Shown: positions 36,490-48,699 of the stretch, in pieces | Layout: each line of letters starts with the position of its first letter | How positions within the stretch are numbered: position 1 is the first letter of the stretch | Origin: Azolla caroliniana | Taxonomy: Eukaryota > Polypodiophyta | Reading direction: 5' to 3' | Length of the DNA: 64,000 nucleotides | Assembly (NCBI GenBank): GCA_043228905.1 | Contig: JBHGNT010000009.1 | Span: 20,398,001-20,462,000, forward strand | The notes under the pieces: generated by a model | Database searches by the model: none | Told to the model about the DNA's origin: nothing | Seen by the model: the letters and a program-made list of their open reading frames with translations, nothing else | Translations under genes and position numbers: made by a program

Positions 36490-36720
36490 TTTGTTGACGT
36501 GGTGGTTAACACTATATCGTCAAAATCATAAAATTGAGAGAAATAAAGTTTGATCCTCATTGTGGGCTAGACGATCTCTCATAGATCACAATCGGGTTCT
36601 AGTGAATCTCAACTTGGTGGTTCTATGCTTCAATATAAAAGTCATGAAATTGAAAGAATCCAAGTTCAATCCTCGCCACATGTTGGGCCTTGTCCCATAT
36701 ACAGTAAACATTAATAACCT
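36490..36720 (+). mobile_element. Dimeric tRNA-derived SINE candidate
   Basis: Two similar units follow each other. The first has gacgtggtggttaacac, then ataaagtttgatcctc; the second has acttggtggttctatgc, then ccaagttcaatcctcgcc. The tggtggtt words resemble a polymerase III A box, and gtttgatcct/gttcaatcct resemble the B box GGTTCGANNCC. A (CT)n tract ends the element. No target duplication was confirmed. Confidence 0.45.
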
Positions 36721-36943
36721 CTCTCTCTCTCTCTCATTATTTTTAAGGTAAGCTATGTGGGGCAACTTGCAAGGTGATCAAAGTATTCTTAAGATCAAGA
36801 AGAAATCTCACTTTTTCTCGACTTAATGCTTGTCATCTTCGCATAAAAACATGCTAATATATTATGTATCGTTCCATAATTAACAATTATCCGAATCATT
36901 CCAATATGTATTTCTCAAATGTCCCGGAATGAACAAGATGAGA

Positions 36944-36944
<1 letters not shown>

Positions 36945-37026
<82 letters not shown>
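36945..37026. repeat. (CT)n(TA)n compound microsatellite
   Basis: A CT run of about 37 bp passes directly into a TA run of about 42 bp. Long predicted frames on both strands here are repeat artefacts. Confidence 0.9.
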
Positions 37027-37028
<2 letters not shown>

Positions 37029-37515
37029 AAGAATCAAATATGATTCTTGTGCAACGGAAGAGATGTGTGTTATGTGTATGTGTGAGAGGAAAGAGAGGAG
37101 AGGAGAGAAAACACAAGATAGATTAGATAGAATGGAAAAAAGAATACTCAAGAAGAAGGTGTATATATTCACAAGGAGAATAGCCAATAAAATGTAACAT
37201 TACAAGATAAAATGTAACATTACAAGGAGTCACAACTGACACTCTATTAAGTAGGAGAAGGGTGCTTTATATAAGGTCACCCTCTCTCTTTATTAATTCA
37301 CTACAACAACTACTCTCTCTTAGGGAATGTGAAGACTCATAGTCATGGGAATATGGAACTCATTAGTTATGTGTCATAGAATCATATTCTATGACACATA
37401 GTTAATGTGTAGAGAGTAGTGGTATGACTCTTGACCTTTGAGTGATCATAGATTCTCAAAGGGTATGTTCACACATTGCACTAGGTTGAGCTTGATTCTC
37501 AACAATATGTGTGTG

Positions 37516-37549
<34 letters not shown>

Positions 37550-38867
37550 TATAGTTATAGTTATAGTTAGGATAGGTGTGGTACCTTGCAAGGGGCATTT
37601 TTTAAGATTAACAAAAACACTCTGTCTATATAGTTGGTTAAGTTAAGTGTGGTTACCTGGAAGGGCATTTTTTAAGATTGACAAAAACTCCCTCTCATGA
37701 AATGAATGAAGGCAACTAAACAAATCATGCCTGCAAATAATTTGCCCTTCCGTTTCATATGAATTAGAGCACCCCAATTAATTGAAACAAGAGATCCTCT
37801 CTAAGGCTCTGTGTTCAACGCGAATCTTCAGATTAGGCCTAGTATGCGAGAGACGGGAACTCCCTCATCTCTTCACCAAGCTTCGCCTGGAAGCTTCAAT
37901 GGTAATGAAGAACCATATCGGGCGTCACGGTAACATGCCACGGCTAGTAGGTGTAATGAAGAGAGAAACAAAAAAGAATAAGCTTTGGCTGTGTGAAAGT
38001 CAATCGATGGGTCACTTAAACCAATTGCTCAGAGATCTTGGATGTGGTTTGTCTACTTGCAAAAGTTATGGTGGCATCCTCTATTTCTTTTCTTTGCTCA
38101 GTTGGGGGGGGGAGAGAGAGAGAGCACAAGTGTTACCAAAAAACGACAAGTGTAAGAGAAGGTCTTCTATAACAATCATTTTTAAAAGACCCTTTTCATA
38201 ATAAGCCTTTGTGTGGTTCCTTGCTTTAGGTCCACCGATGAGTCTCCATAACCAATGTGTCAACTCGTGACCTCGGTCTCGAGTTCTAGTAGGCATGCCC
38301 AACTTCTAGGCACTTTCAAAGTTGTCGTGTCTGACTCTGGGGCATCGGTGGCAGCGATGTTCTTGCTTTTGGCACGTGGCTGGCTCCAAGTATTATAATG
38401 AATCAATATAATCCTATATGCAATTTCTCTACCTAATAGTAGGGTAGATGGCAATCCGACCCCACAATGCACCTCAATGGGGAGGATTAACTCTAACTAT
38501 GATTAAGATGTTACCATTCTCGAGCTTGACACGGGGTTCTCCTTCACACAATCTAGACTTGACTTTGATAGATAAAATGGATGATGACTTACTTGAAGGG
38601 AGTATGATTGATTGTCAAGAGAACCCGTGTTCTAACGAGAGGACGAGAAAAAGCGTTCTCAAACATGGGCTTCATGTAGTTGTATGAGTACCAAACATTT
38701 GACCAATTCATCATATGTCAATATCAATTTTGACAAAATGGCTTCCATGTTGACAATAGTTAATAGCATCCACGATATGTCTAGGTCAAAATGGTGTATA
38801 GTGTGCAAAGGCGATTCTCAACATGGGTAAAAGAAGAGGGACAAGTTAGTAAACACAGTTTTCTATT
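37027..38867. other. Spacer with small repeats and a perfect hairpin
   Basis: A 20-bp unit (aaaatgtaacattacaag) is directly duplicated at 37189-37227. A perfect 15-bp-arm hairpin with a 3-nt loop lies at 37368-37400, and a TG/TA/CA inverted microsatellite at 37509-37549. The words gggcattttttaagatt.acaaaaac occur twice (37590-37620 and 37664-37690). No convincing gene: the 139-codon frame at 37782-38201 has no recognisable domain. Confidence 0.45.
37368..37400. repeat. Perfect 15-bp inverted repeat
   Basis: Arms TATGTGTCATAGAAT (37368-37382) and ATTCTATGACACATA (37386-37400) are exact complements around CAT. The stem is AT-rich and isolated. It could be a remnant of a small foldback element or a protein-binding palindrome. 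Confidence 0.8.
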
Positions 38868-39680
38868 TTATTTTATTTTTTAAAGATATCCATGCATTAG
38901 TGTAAACAATTTACAGAGTTTTGATTCTTAAGTGATCGGCAAAGGGAACAACCATCTTGGTGGTTGAAAGTGCTAAAAAGGAGTGTCATTCTTCGAGTAC
39001 ATAAGTGAGTAGCTTTCCACAAAGTAAGAAACTGATGATGATGAGCAACATTATGGTTAGAATCTCCAACAATACAATCCCCTTGTCCCTTTAAAGTATG
39101 AACCATGTCCAACCAAATATTATTTGCCAATTCAATTTAGCGAGGCTCTAACTTGATTAAAAACGAGAAAGCAACGAGCCTTTCAGATGTAATATGTAGT
39201 AGTACTACTCAATATCTCCCATAGTGGTTGCACCTCCTTCCTTATCCCTAAAAATTACATAAACACTAATGGAAGTACACAAACACTTCTAGAGTTAGTG
39301 TGAAAATTGTGGCCCATAGATTCATTGTCGTAACGGAAAATAGAGCTGATAAGTGATGTCCAAACCACCATGCCCCATGTGAATACCGATGGGGGAAAGT
39401 AGTTAGCAAATATTCTTAGGCGGTGTTGCCAAACTAGTTGAGAATCAATTTTGAGTTTCGACTTGCAAATGACACTAAGCACAACAAGAGGATATGCCCA
39501 TCTTATGTAGCCATGTGCCAGGTTTGGTGCACAAGTAACACCATTGTACATGAAGTAATTGTCGTGATTGTTTTCTTGCCCATATGTTAGCCTAGAACGT
39601 AGCAAGAAACTTTGGGGTAATACTGTATTGACTCCATTATTTAAAATGCAGTTGTTTCCATCCAAGAATTACTCAAGAGT
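38868..39680 (-). mobile_element. LINE family 2 tail, copy A
   Basis: T-rich sequence at 38868-38885 is the complement of a poly(A)-like end. Inward, the minus strand reads NIWLDMVHTLKGQGDCIVGDSNHN and, near 39.2-39.6 kb, HGAWWFGHHLSALFSV-type words in broken frames (MVVWTSLISSIFRYDNESMGH). The same text recurs in copy B (39903-40945), showing one family. No RT core is left. Confidence 0.6.
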
Positions 39681-39902
39681 TGAGATTGTTTTGATGTTCC
39701 TTTCAACCATGCATGATTCCAAGAGACTATTCAGTGCAAGTATAAATGATGATTGCTTCAATGTGGGGGGTGATCAACAACTCCGTCCCCACATGTGGAG
39801 AAATGGAGTGCATTGGAAGTGTGTGATCGGATTGATGAGGCCTTCTAGGGCATGCCCGTTGATGATAGCGGTGGTAGTGATGATGATGATGGAGTTTTTA
39901 AC

Positions 39903-40945
39903 AAAATAAATAAAGATATCCTTTCATTAGTGTAAACATTTTACAAGATTTCAAAGTCTATGTGATCGGCGGAGGAAACAACCATTTTAGAGGTTGAAAC
40001 TACCAGTAAGGAATGCCTTTCTTGGAGGTCATGAATGGAGTAGTTATCCATACGCTAAGAAACTTACAACGTTGAGCAGTTTTATCATTAGAATCTCCAA
40101 CTATACCGTCCCATTGACCCTTCAAAGTATGGACTATGTCCAACCAAATATAAGTAATTGTTAAGAATTAGGTAAGTAATTAAGCAAGGGTTCATTAGTA
40201 CCTAATTATGTGATTAAGTTAAGCGCGGAAGATTATGTGATATGTGTGTGAGAGGAAGAGAGAGAGAGGAAGATACACTTAGGAACAACACAAGATGGGG
40301 GATGATAAACTCTATATTAAATTAGCAACATCATCATCAAATACAAAAATACCAACAATGAGGTATATATAGATCTCATGTGCAAGGGTGCACATGTGTG
40401 AGGAGAATATAGGTACAAAGGTGTAAGTCTTATATTAAATGTACTTGGGAGTGGAGGATCTAAAATATCCCACTAAGTACAAGGTCCTATTTACGACGTT
40501 ATAGTCAACACTTCTAACTAGATTCTAACTAGGTAACTACGAAGTTACGTGGTTGACTAACTAACTAACTATAGTTGAGCTTGATATCTCAACCGTAATC
40601 AATTCCGTTGGCGCTGCTTTAACTTGACGGAAAATGAGAGAACATTGAGCATTCCAGATGTTATATACAATCGTACTACTCAGTATCTCCCATATTGGTT
40701 GGATTTCTTTTCTTATCCCTGAAAACAGTAGTGTCAACAATGGTTGTGCACGAACACTTCCAGATTTAGTGTAAAATCCATGGTCCATAGATTCGGCGTC
40801 ATAATGGAAAGCATAATGGACAAGAGACATCCAAACCACGGTGCCCCATATGAAAACCAATGGGGGGAAATAGTTAGCAAAGATTCTAAGGAGAAGTTGC
40901 CATATCAGTTGAGACTCAATGCATTCCCATAAACAATGTTTTTGA
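39903..40945 (-). mobile_element. LINE family 2 tail, copy B
   Basis: Its start (aaagatatcctttcattagtg) repeats that of copy A. The segment 40561-40860 encodes, on the minus strand, GTVVWMSLVHYAFHYDAESMDHGF and IWEILSSTIVYNIWNAQCSLIF, the typical plant LINE C-terminal region between zinc finger and tail. About 470 bp of unrelated sequence (40150-40560) interrupts the two recognisable parts, so another insertion lies within it. Confidence 0.6.
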
Positions 40946-41099
40946 GTTTCAATTTGTAAATGTCATTGAGAATGATGATGATGGTGTTGGGAATGAGGAG
41001 CCTAATATGTTTGTGTAATTGATTCATTTCATTGAATGCAGGTATGCAGTGTATGTATGTATGTAAGTGATGCTCATGTCTATATGCTACCAAATCATA

Positions 41100-42020
41100 A
41101 AGAGCTATGACGAGGGGATCGCGGCCACGGACAATGTAGGGTGCTTGGTTGAGGGTGTCAACTTTTTCATTGGTGCGTTTTTTTTATCCATATCGCATAC
41201 ACTCTTAGCCAAGCGTCCTGCACCATTCGTGCCCGCGATTCCCTCGAATGCCCTCTTTATGATTTGGCAGCAGATAAACACGTAAGTGATGTAGTTGCCA
41301 GATGGAGACATTGAAACATTGCTTCTGGGAATGTCATGTTGCATAACAAGTTTGGAGATGAGTGTTTCGAATTCTAACCTTTATGTTTAGGGATGGTAGT
41401 TTTTCGTGGGTATGGTAATATGGGCTACAATGGCACAAATGATGTGGACATATGAGGCATGTCCAAATTATACGATTATTAGAATTCAAAGAAGAAGGAT
41501 AATGGTGGTGCAACGAAGTCATATGGAAGCTCTGTATATGTTAAAGGCAATGCAAGAAGTATGGGAGCCGCTATGCACTACTACAATGTGGTTTATTTGG
41601 ACTGCTTGGTGTTCTACGATTTTTGGTAATACTATTGTTTATCCAGTGTAAAGTGTACGAAATGTCTGGACGCAGATGGTGCATACCTTGAAAGGGAGGT
41701 ATGATGAAATTAAAGGTGAGATAGAGGTTGCAGTGTTGCAACGCCTTGAATTTATTGCCTTATTGGAAGAATGCCCCTTTTCTCACATCACAAAATGCAA
41801 GACCCAAATGGTGCTTAGCACCACCAGTATCGTTGTTCCCACCACCAAACACCTAACGTAAGTAGGTTATGGAGTGGTGGAGTGTTGATACTATTTATAT
41901 CCTTTAGGGATGGGGACCTAAGGAAGAATGCAACATATGAATGGTAGCTTGACGGTAGCTCAACATTCTTGTAATAACTGTTTATAACTAATGAAAGGAT
42001 ATTTTCCACGAAAAAAAGAG
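41100..42020 (+). mobile_element. LINE family 2 tail, copy C (opposite orientation)
   Basis: The plus strand encodes a zinc-finger-like CQMETLKHCFWECHVA (about 41297-41345), then VWEPLCTTTMWFIWTAWCST (41560-41620) and VWTQMVHTLKGRYDEIKGEI (41660-41720). It ends in an A-rich tail (acgaaaaaaagagaaaagaaaa, 42008-42030). It is the inverted relative of copies A and B. Stops interrupt the frame. Confidence 0.65.
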
Positions 42021-42156
42021 AAAAGAAAACACGTAAGTGATGTATTGTATGTTCATATGTATGTATGCATGCATGTACACGATGCATTGTATGTATGTGT
42101 GTGTAATGCACTCTATGTATGCAATGTAAGTATGTTATTTAAAGCAGAGTATGTAT

Positions 42157-42425
42157 TGTAAGTGTGTGTGTGTGTGTGTCCGATGCATCGCATGTTGTGT
42201 GTGCGCTATTTCGTATTCTCGAATATTGAGAATATCACGCATGGAGAATATCACGAATGGGGCGCATGTGTCAATCTATGTATGTATGTATGTATGTATG
42301 TATGTATCATGTATGTGTCTGATGGCCCAACTGTATTTTGGCAGTTAAAGAGAATGCATACCTCTGTCTTAAGCTTTTCTAGGGTTTTGTTCTCTTCTTC
42401 TTCTTCTTCTTCTTCTTCTTCCTCC
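42157..42425 (+). repeat. Microsatellites ahead of the coiled-coil gene
   Basis: (GT)n at 42161-42179, (TATG)n at 42276-42307 and (TTC)n at 42394-42421. The TTC tract ends about 20 bp before the start codon and is probably 5' UTR. Confidence 0.85.
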
Positions 42426-42442
42426 TCTCTGTTGATGCTTCC

Positions 42443-44375
42443 ATGACGCGTATATACTTCAAACCGCAGACCTGCTCTGTGCGTAACCCTAAAATCAGCC
42501 GAAAGCAAGGCCCCACGAAGAAGCTGCAATCCGATGATGCTTCTTCATTTAACATACCACACAGTGATTGGAGAACTCAGTTAGACCCCGATGCCATCGA
42601 ACAGATTGCTGATGGCCTTGAGAAGATGGTCCTCTCTTGGACTCACCCATCTGCACCTGATTCTAAAACTTACCCTAAACTTCAAACTAACTCTAATGAA
42701 GACGTTTCTGCAGTTCTTCCAGAAACGAACACAGACGCTAACCCTAACTTCTCCTCGGGTATGGATCATAACATTCCCTCTAATGTGAACCCTAACCTTA
42801 AAATTACAAACCTTTACCATAACCATAACCATAACCCTAATTATAACCCCGATCATACCCCTGACCCAGACCCTAACTCTAACTCTAACTCTAACTCTAA
42901 CTCTAACCCTAACTCCAAATGTAATCCCAATCCTGACATTAACCCCAACCATAACCCTGATCATGACCATAAAGCTGATTCTAGCCAAAATCCTAACCCT
43001 GATTCTAACCAAGATGCTAAGCATAAGCATAGCCCTGATTTTAACCGAAACCCTAACCTTCACTGCACTCCTAGTTATAGCACTAACCAAAATTCTAACC
43101 ATAACCCGACACCTATACCAGTCTTAATCGAGTCTAGTGAACCTTCAGACATAACCTTGAATATAGTTCCAACTGCATCTTCTAATATTAGCTTACCGGT
43201 GACATCTATGGCACCTGCTCTGGATGAGATGATGAGAGGCGAGCTTATCAAGAGCTGTAGGCCGTCCATGACAAGTGCACAATCTTCCATTGCCGATCAA
43301 CAAAGCGCAGAGGCGAGCTTTTGGTACCTCTCTCCAGCCAAATCGTTACCGTATTGCATCGCAAATGGCCTCGGAAATGTAGAAGAATGTAAGCTGATTC
43401 CGGAACCTTCTTTCCACCATGGAGGTGCCTTTACCCCCTTGCAGCTCACAGGTAGCAATTTTGACAGGATAGATCCTCATCAACATCTTCAATGTACTAG
43501 TATGCAAGAGAATACATTAAATCATTCTCTTCCCAACCATAGCTATGGACATAGCCAAAATGGAGGTCACCCTCATCGGAAAGGACCACGCATCCGTAGT
43601 ATCGAAGAAGGAGAAGAAGATGAAGGAGATGGCAATTCTGACAATGATGATAATCTCCAAGACATGAGACAAGAGAATCCTATGTTGTCGGAGAGGGTTT
43701 CTTACCACATTAAAACAGCTGGAACCAGCCATTGGAGTGAAAGCATAGAGGTAAATGGTAAGGGTTTTCTCCCAAATCTACACTATTGCTATCTCATCTT
43801 TTTGATGCATCCCTTTTTTATCCTTATGGAGGCAATGCATTTGTGTTTTAAAAGTGATTCATTTCATGAAATGTTTGCAATGGAGATTCTGGCACTGTGA
43901 TTTAGCTTTATGTGCATTGCCACTAAGCTACATACATAAAGCATTACTAGTTCCAATCATGGAGCAGAGGTGTATATGCTCATCCTAATGTTGTTTTCTG
44001 CGCATTACTATCGGCAGGCGGAAATCGTATCCATGAGATACTCGAGAAGAAGCTCACCTCAGCACAAAGCGACTGCCATCGATCTCCTTATCCCCAAGCT
44101 CTACAGGTCATCTTGTGTGTTTTCGATCTTCGAACATATTCCCATGCTCAATAATCTTGCAAAACCTGAAACCCAATCAGTCACAATGGATTTTCTAACA
44201 CTTCCTTCATACAATCATTCTCTCAGGGAGAGGAAAAATGTGGTGTTTACAAGAAGAAGGTCGAAGAGCTTCAGATTGCCCTGCTAGAATGTGCTATGGA
44301 ATATGAAGTCAAGGTGTGTCATCCCTTGAACAGATTGCAGTCACCATATGTGTATGTGTATGTATATGTATATGT

Positions 44376-44415
<40 letters not shown>

Positions 44416-45256
44416 CACCTACATGTATATGTATGTATATAAGAATCTCTCCATATTGTTGACAGATTGTTGAGATGAAAATGCAAATGTTGCATATGAA
44501 ATCAGAGCAACGTCAAAGGGATGGTGATGGTAGTTCACATTCAAAATCAGGGTGTGACAAATCAACAGTGGTAATTCAATAAATAAATAAAACTTGACCA
44601 CTTTTTCTTTTTTTGTTTTACTTGTTTGGAGCCGAGAATCATAGTGTATCTATGTTGAAAGCTAAGATTTTTCATTCTTTGAAGAGGAAAAGATCTCATC
44701 ACAGGAAATCGATCAACTATTCCGAGAGAATGGTCATCAGGTGGGAACCGATGGGCAGAGGGTAGAATTCTTAAGGAAGCAATTGTGCAAACAACAACGC
44801 GAGAAACGCGCATTGGTACGAGAACTCAATGATTTGAAGAAACGAGAAAGGTATAAAACATATAAATGGGGAAAAACATTCCCCTAGCTATTTGGATGTT
44901 CACCAGAATAACCATGTTTTTCGAAAAAAAATTATGAAAACACTGGTCTCGGAATAATGGGTATTCCCAACAACTTTTTATCACACTTTTGAGTGATGAA
45001 AAACCGGGTGGTATTCTGTTGAGTATCTGAATTTGCTAGAGGTATTTCCAGCGTTTTTCCCCAATGCATAACAAATAGTTGTATCATTTAGAGGATGAAG
45101 ATGGATGGTCGTATTTGAATATGAATTATATTCCATGAGTCGTAATATAAAATCCATTATTGGTATATATAACAGGCAATTCGATCTACAACGGCGAGGT
45201 TTGGACGATGCATTGGGACGTGTAAACACATTGCAAAGGTAAAGCTCTATGTTATG

Positions 45257-45290
<34 letters not shown>

Positions 45291-46470
45291 GATAGATAGA
45301 TATAGAGAGAGAGAACCAGAGTTGAGATGAAGTCAATTATACACACATGGATGCGGTCATAAGTTTGATATACCAATATGGTGTAGATTAGGAGAATATG
45401 GTGTAACAAAGATGTGACAACGGTAGGAAAAAAATTTGAACTCAAGATCTTCAGTTGATGGGTAAAGCCCATTATGATTAAAAAAAAGAAGAAATACCTT
45501 CATTGATTCCATTAGTTTCGTGAAAGACTCATTAATGCATTTATTGATCCCATTGGTCACATTAAGAGGAAGAAGGTTTTCAAAGTTTTAATGTAGATTA
45601 CTACCATCCTATAGGGAGCTTGCAAAGAGGGAGCAAGAGATTGTGGATTGCCAATTACGCGAAAAAGAAGTGAGAGCTCAACTCTATGAGGTTCAACTAG
45701 CGTTACACAAGATTCAAGCTTCACAAATAGAGCCAAGGAAACTCTTGTCTTTGCTCCCTGCTCTTAGAGAATGGCTTCACACCGTCAAAAAGGTATCGCT
45801 ATCACTAAAATGCCGGTTGAATTTTTGAACTTCTTGGTTGGAAATATATCTATAAACATAAAAGGGAACAAAATCTGATAAAAAGACATAAGAAACTTCT
45901 ATAAATTTGTGGCATTTTCTCGTAGTTCCTATTATAAATTTAGTGAATCAAGGTAAACATTGATTTCAATGCTTTTGTTTAGGGCACTTGCCCTTCATCC
46001 CACAAGTTGAGAGATGGAGCCCTACCCCATAATAGATATATCTCCCTACCAAATCACTACTATTATTGTGCGTGTAGGCTCGAATCATTGCTATTGTGCA
46101 TTATACATGCACAATAGCAGCGATTTGAGCTATTGCTCATAGGTTGGGAGATCAAGCCCTACCCCAAAGAGAAAGAAAACAATATACAAATATACACACT
46201 ACGAAGGTCATAGAGTGATGCTCTGCATACTCTATTTATTTTGTGATTTGACATCATTTATTAACATAATTGTTTAGTGTGATTTTGCATCCCTTATCAA
46301 CATCTTTGTTTTGTGATCTCAAATAGCTTCCAAGTGGCAATACTCTTGTAGAGCCTCATGAGAAATCCACACCCCGGGCTCCAGCACATGTTGATAATAT
46401 AGTTTGTTCTGTGACAAAGGAGATTCAAGCATTGCAAAAAGCACTTTCGAAGCTAGCTACAAAGAAGTGA
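42443..46470 (+). CDS. Unknown coiled-coil protein with an Asn-rich N-terminal repeat
   Basis: Exons 42443-43757, 44018-44106, 44227-44313, 44466-44570, 44687-44850, 45176-45238, 45615-45792 and 46327-46470 join in phase to 714 residues. Residues 1-95 are ordinary (WRTQLDPDAIEQIADGLEKM). Residues of about 95-220 are a low-complexity N/P/S/H/D tract with six-base periodicity. An acidic tract follows (EEGEEDEGDGNSDNDD). Exons 2-8 encode a mostly alpha-helical, coiled-coil chain (KKKVEELQIALLECAMEYEV; VEFLRKQLCKQQREKRALVR; LAKREQEIVDCQLREKEVRA; EIQALQKALSKLATKK). No enzymatic domain or targeting signal was recognised. A cytoskeletal or organelle-scaffold role is possible but unsupported. Introns hold a 195-bp MITE and a foldback sequence. 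Confidence 0.7.
42740..43110 (+). repeat. Telomere-like hexamer array inside a coding exon
   Basis: The stretch is largely built of (A)ACCCT, AACTCT and AACCAT hexamers, variants of the plant telomeric unit CCCTAAA/CCCTAA, kept in one reading frame that spells Asn-Pro, Asn-Ser and Asn-His dipeptides. The complement is also open for 173 codons, a by-product of the periodicity. Confidence 0.75.
44868..45062. mobile_element. 195-bp MITE with 3-bp target duplication
   Basis: Ends GGGGAAAAAC and GTTTTTCCCC are perfect complements, and similarity of the arms extends about 45 bp inward (ctagctatttggatgttcaccagaataacc against the complement of the right arm). AAT flanks both sides (44865-44867 and 45063-45065). 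The interior has no ORF. A 3-bp duplication with GG-starting ends is reminiscent of PIF/Harbinger-type MITEs, although their usual target is TWA. It is in intron 5 of the coiled-coil gene. Confidence 0.7.
46002..46166. repeat. Foldback flanked by direct repeats
   Basis: Arms 46079-46100 and 46108-46129 pair over 22 bp with three mismatches around a 7-nt loop; the inner 12 bp (TGCTATTGTGCA) are perfect. Direct repeats gttgagagatggagccctac (46002-) and gttgggagatcaagccctac (46143-) flank it. It lies in the last intron of the coiled-coil gene. Confidence 0.65.
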
Positions 46471-48320
46471 TTCCACTCCATCAAACCACATGACGCAACT
46501 TCTTGCTTGATCCTTGAAATAGACAAATTCTATGCAATTTATTGTAAGATATATGCAATATTATTGGATTTGCTTGTCATTGTTACATTTCCAAATGAGA
46601 TGTATCATGGTTCAAATTGAAGCATAATGGAAGTTTCTCCCTCTCTCTCATTAGTGGACCTGGAAGCCACTTTTATTTTATTTTATTTTCGATGATTGGG
46701 TGCACATCCTGTCATTGTATCATTTGTCTCCTGGGCCAATTTTGGTTTTAGAAGATGTTAATATCTCTCTCTCTCTCATACAAACATATGATTTCTCTTG
46801 AGTAGATGGAGCCGATAATTACATTGTGTCCAATCATCACCAGTGTAAAATAAAGTGGAAAGTGAAATTGCAATTTGCAAATTCATAATGTTGTGTTTAA
46901 AAGCAAATTGTTAGGTTACATAATCTCAAACTGAAACTACAAGAAGCTTTACAATGAAATCCAACATCAAGTCAACTAATTCCTCAAGACTTGAACCTCC
47001 ACCATCAAGCTTGCAAAACCCCTATATGTCTCCTATATTTGATTGCTTTGTGGAAGTTATCCTTGAAAAATACATTTTTTGAGTTAAAGGGAGATGTCCA
47101 ACAATCATTTAGAAAAAAATCATAGTTCCGCTTAATGACCAATGTTTTGAAATCCACCGCATTGATCAAATTAAGAAATTATGCAATCTATCCCATGTAG
47201 GAACACAATTGTTGCAAGCTTGAGAGAACTAACCTTTATGAGCACCAAGACCCACTTGATATGGAGCGTGGAAGTACATCCTTTCCTTTACGCCTAGCAA
47301 TGAAGTTTCAGGGACAATGCATAACTTGTTCATGTTCATAAAAAAATTGTCTAATAATGTAGATTTGAAGTTAGGCCCACAAAGTAATGTATATTAAGTT
47401 ATGTTTATCCAGTTCATTGAAAGATATTTTGTTTATCTTGGATGGCAACGCCAAATGTTGAACCATCACAATGTTGTAAGTTACCTTATTGGTGTTGATG
47501 TGTCACCCTATTAATACAAGCAATAATTCGTGTGATTTCTTATTTTTAGTCATCATTGTCTAATTGATTAGATGTCCAATAGACATTATGGAAGATAAAT
47601 CGAGACTAGACAATGGAGCCTTAAGAGGGAGCAACCTTATTGAATTTGACAAATCCTATGGTCACGTAAAGTTTCAACCTCTTAAAAGAAAAATGTATGT
47701 GCGTAGGAACTTATCATTGGGTGGAGAGAATAGAAATAGGTTGGCCATTTACTTATTGTATGTAAACACAAGGATTGAAGCCTCATGATGGCAAGTTGTT
47801 GATATCGTTTAAAATTTCAAGTCTAGTTTGGTGCTCTCATGGCAACAAAGTTTCGACAACGTTTAAAGTACATATTTCTCCAATGAAGAAAAGTTATTCA
47901 TGTTCTCATTCACAAATCTTTTTGAATGTCAAAAAAGACGTTGTCAAGCTCAAGTCTAATGATAGTATGGTGAAATTTTAAGTTTAGCTTCGCATTTGTA
48001 CCCGAATCTTACTTTAGTCCATCAGATTGGGAGTAGTGCCACCCAAGTTTTCGTATATGTCTTAGATAGGATCATATTTGCGCTCATTACTTGCTTTGCC
48101 CTATTCGTGTGGCTTGGCCCCCCATCCCCCCCTTTCCAGAATTGGTGGCAGACGAAAGAGACCGATCATTCTAGGAAGCATATAAAAGAAAAAGCCATAC
48201 TCTCAATGATCACCCATGGCCAGGCTGGTTGGTGTGGAGTATAGTCTTGTGAGCCGGTGGCCATGGGGTGGCACCACCACCATCACTAGGTGACCAAGGT
48301 TTGTGTGTCTGGGATTCTAC
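46471..48320. other. Intergenic region after the coiled-coil gene
   Basis: 3' UTR and AT-rich spacer. Near 46735-46775 (ttttggttttagaagatgtt then CT repeats) is a weak match to the complement of the LINE 1 tail. Frames at 47564-48244 have no recognisable domain. No RNA gene seen. Confidence 0.4.
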
Positions 48321-48321
48321 T

Positions 48322-48642
48322 AGGAGTCAACACTGGCTCAACTCAAGCCTAAACTGAACAGTTAAAACGTTTTAAATGGTTTGGCAGTTCGATTCGGTTG
48401 CCTTTGGCTTGAGCGTCCTTAACTGGTTTGAGCTCAGTTTGGGGTGGCTCAAGCCCGAACCGAACCGTTATGGTCTAAATCGTTTCCCAAAACCATTAAA
48501 GGCTTAATCGGCTTGGACAAACCGGTTAGGAGCTGGTTCGGTTCAAGTTGGAAAACTCCCAAACAGGTTAAGGCGTAACCGGTTTGGTTTGGACTAGGCC
48601 AAACCGGTTACGCGGAAACCGAACCATTGCCGATTCCTAGAT
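48322..48642. mobile_element. Second hAT-like MITE, next to the B-box gene
   Basis: The left end ctaggagtcaacactggctc and right end gaaccattgccgattcctag are imperfect complements. The interior is packed with aaccggtt, cgaaccgaaccgtt and gttcggttcaa words like those of the 23217-23579 element. The right end lies about 58 bp before the ATG of the next gene, so it probably forms part of that promoter or leader. No clean target duplication is visible. Confidence 0.6.
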
Positions 48643-48699
48643 GCCTAAATTTTCAAAATTCAAATGGTTTGGAAAGAGAACAGAAACCTGTGTGTATCC

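Noticed and set aside
37782-38201. 139-codon frame
   Set aside because: No recognisable domain or neighbouring exon, and composition does not differ from the spacer.
42581-43102. 173-codon frame on the minus strand
   Set aside because: It is the complement of the hexamer array in the coiled-coil gene. The Val/Arg/Ile periodicity is a by-product, while the plus-strand exon joins seven further exons in phase.
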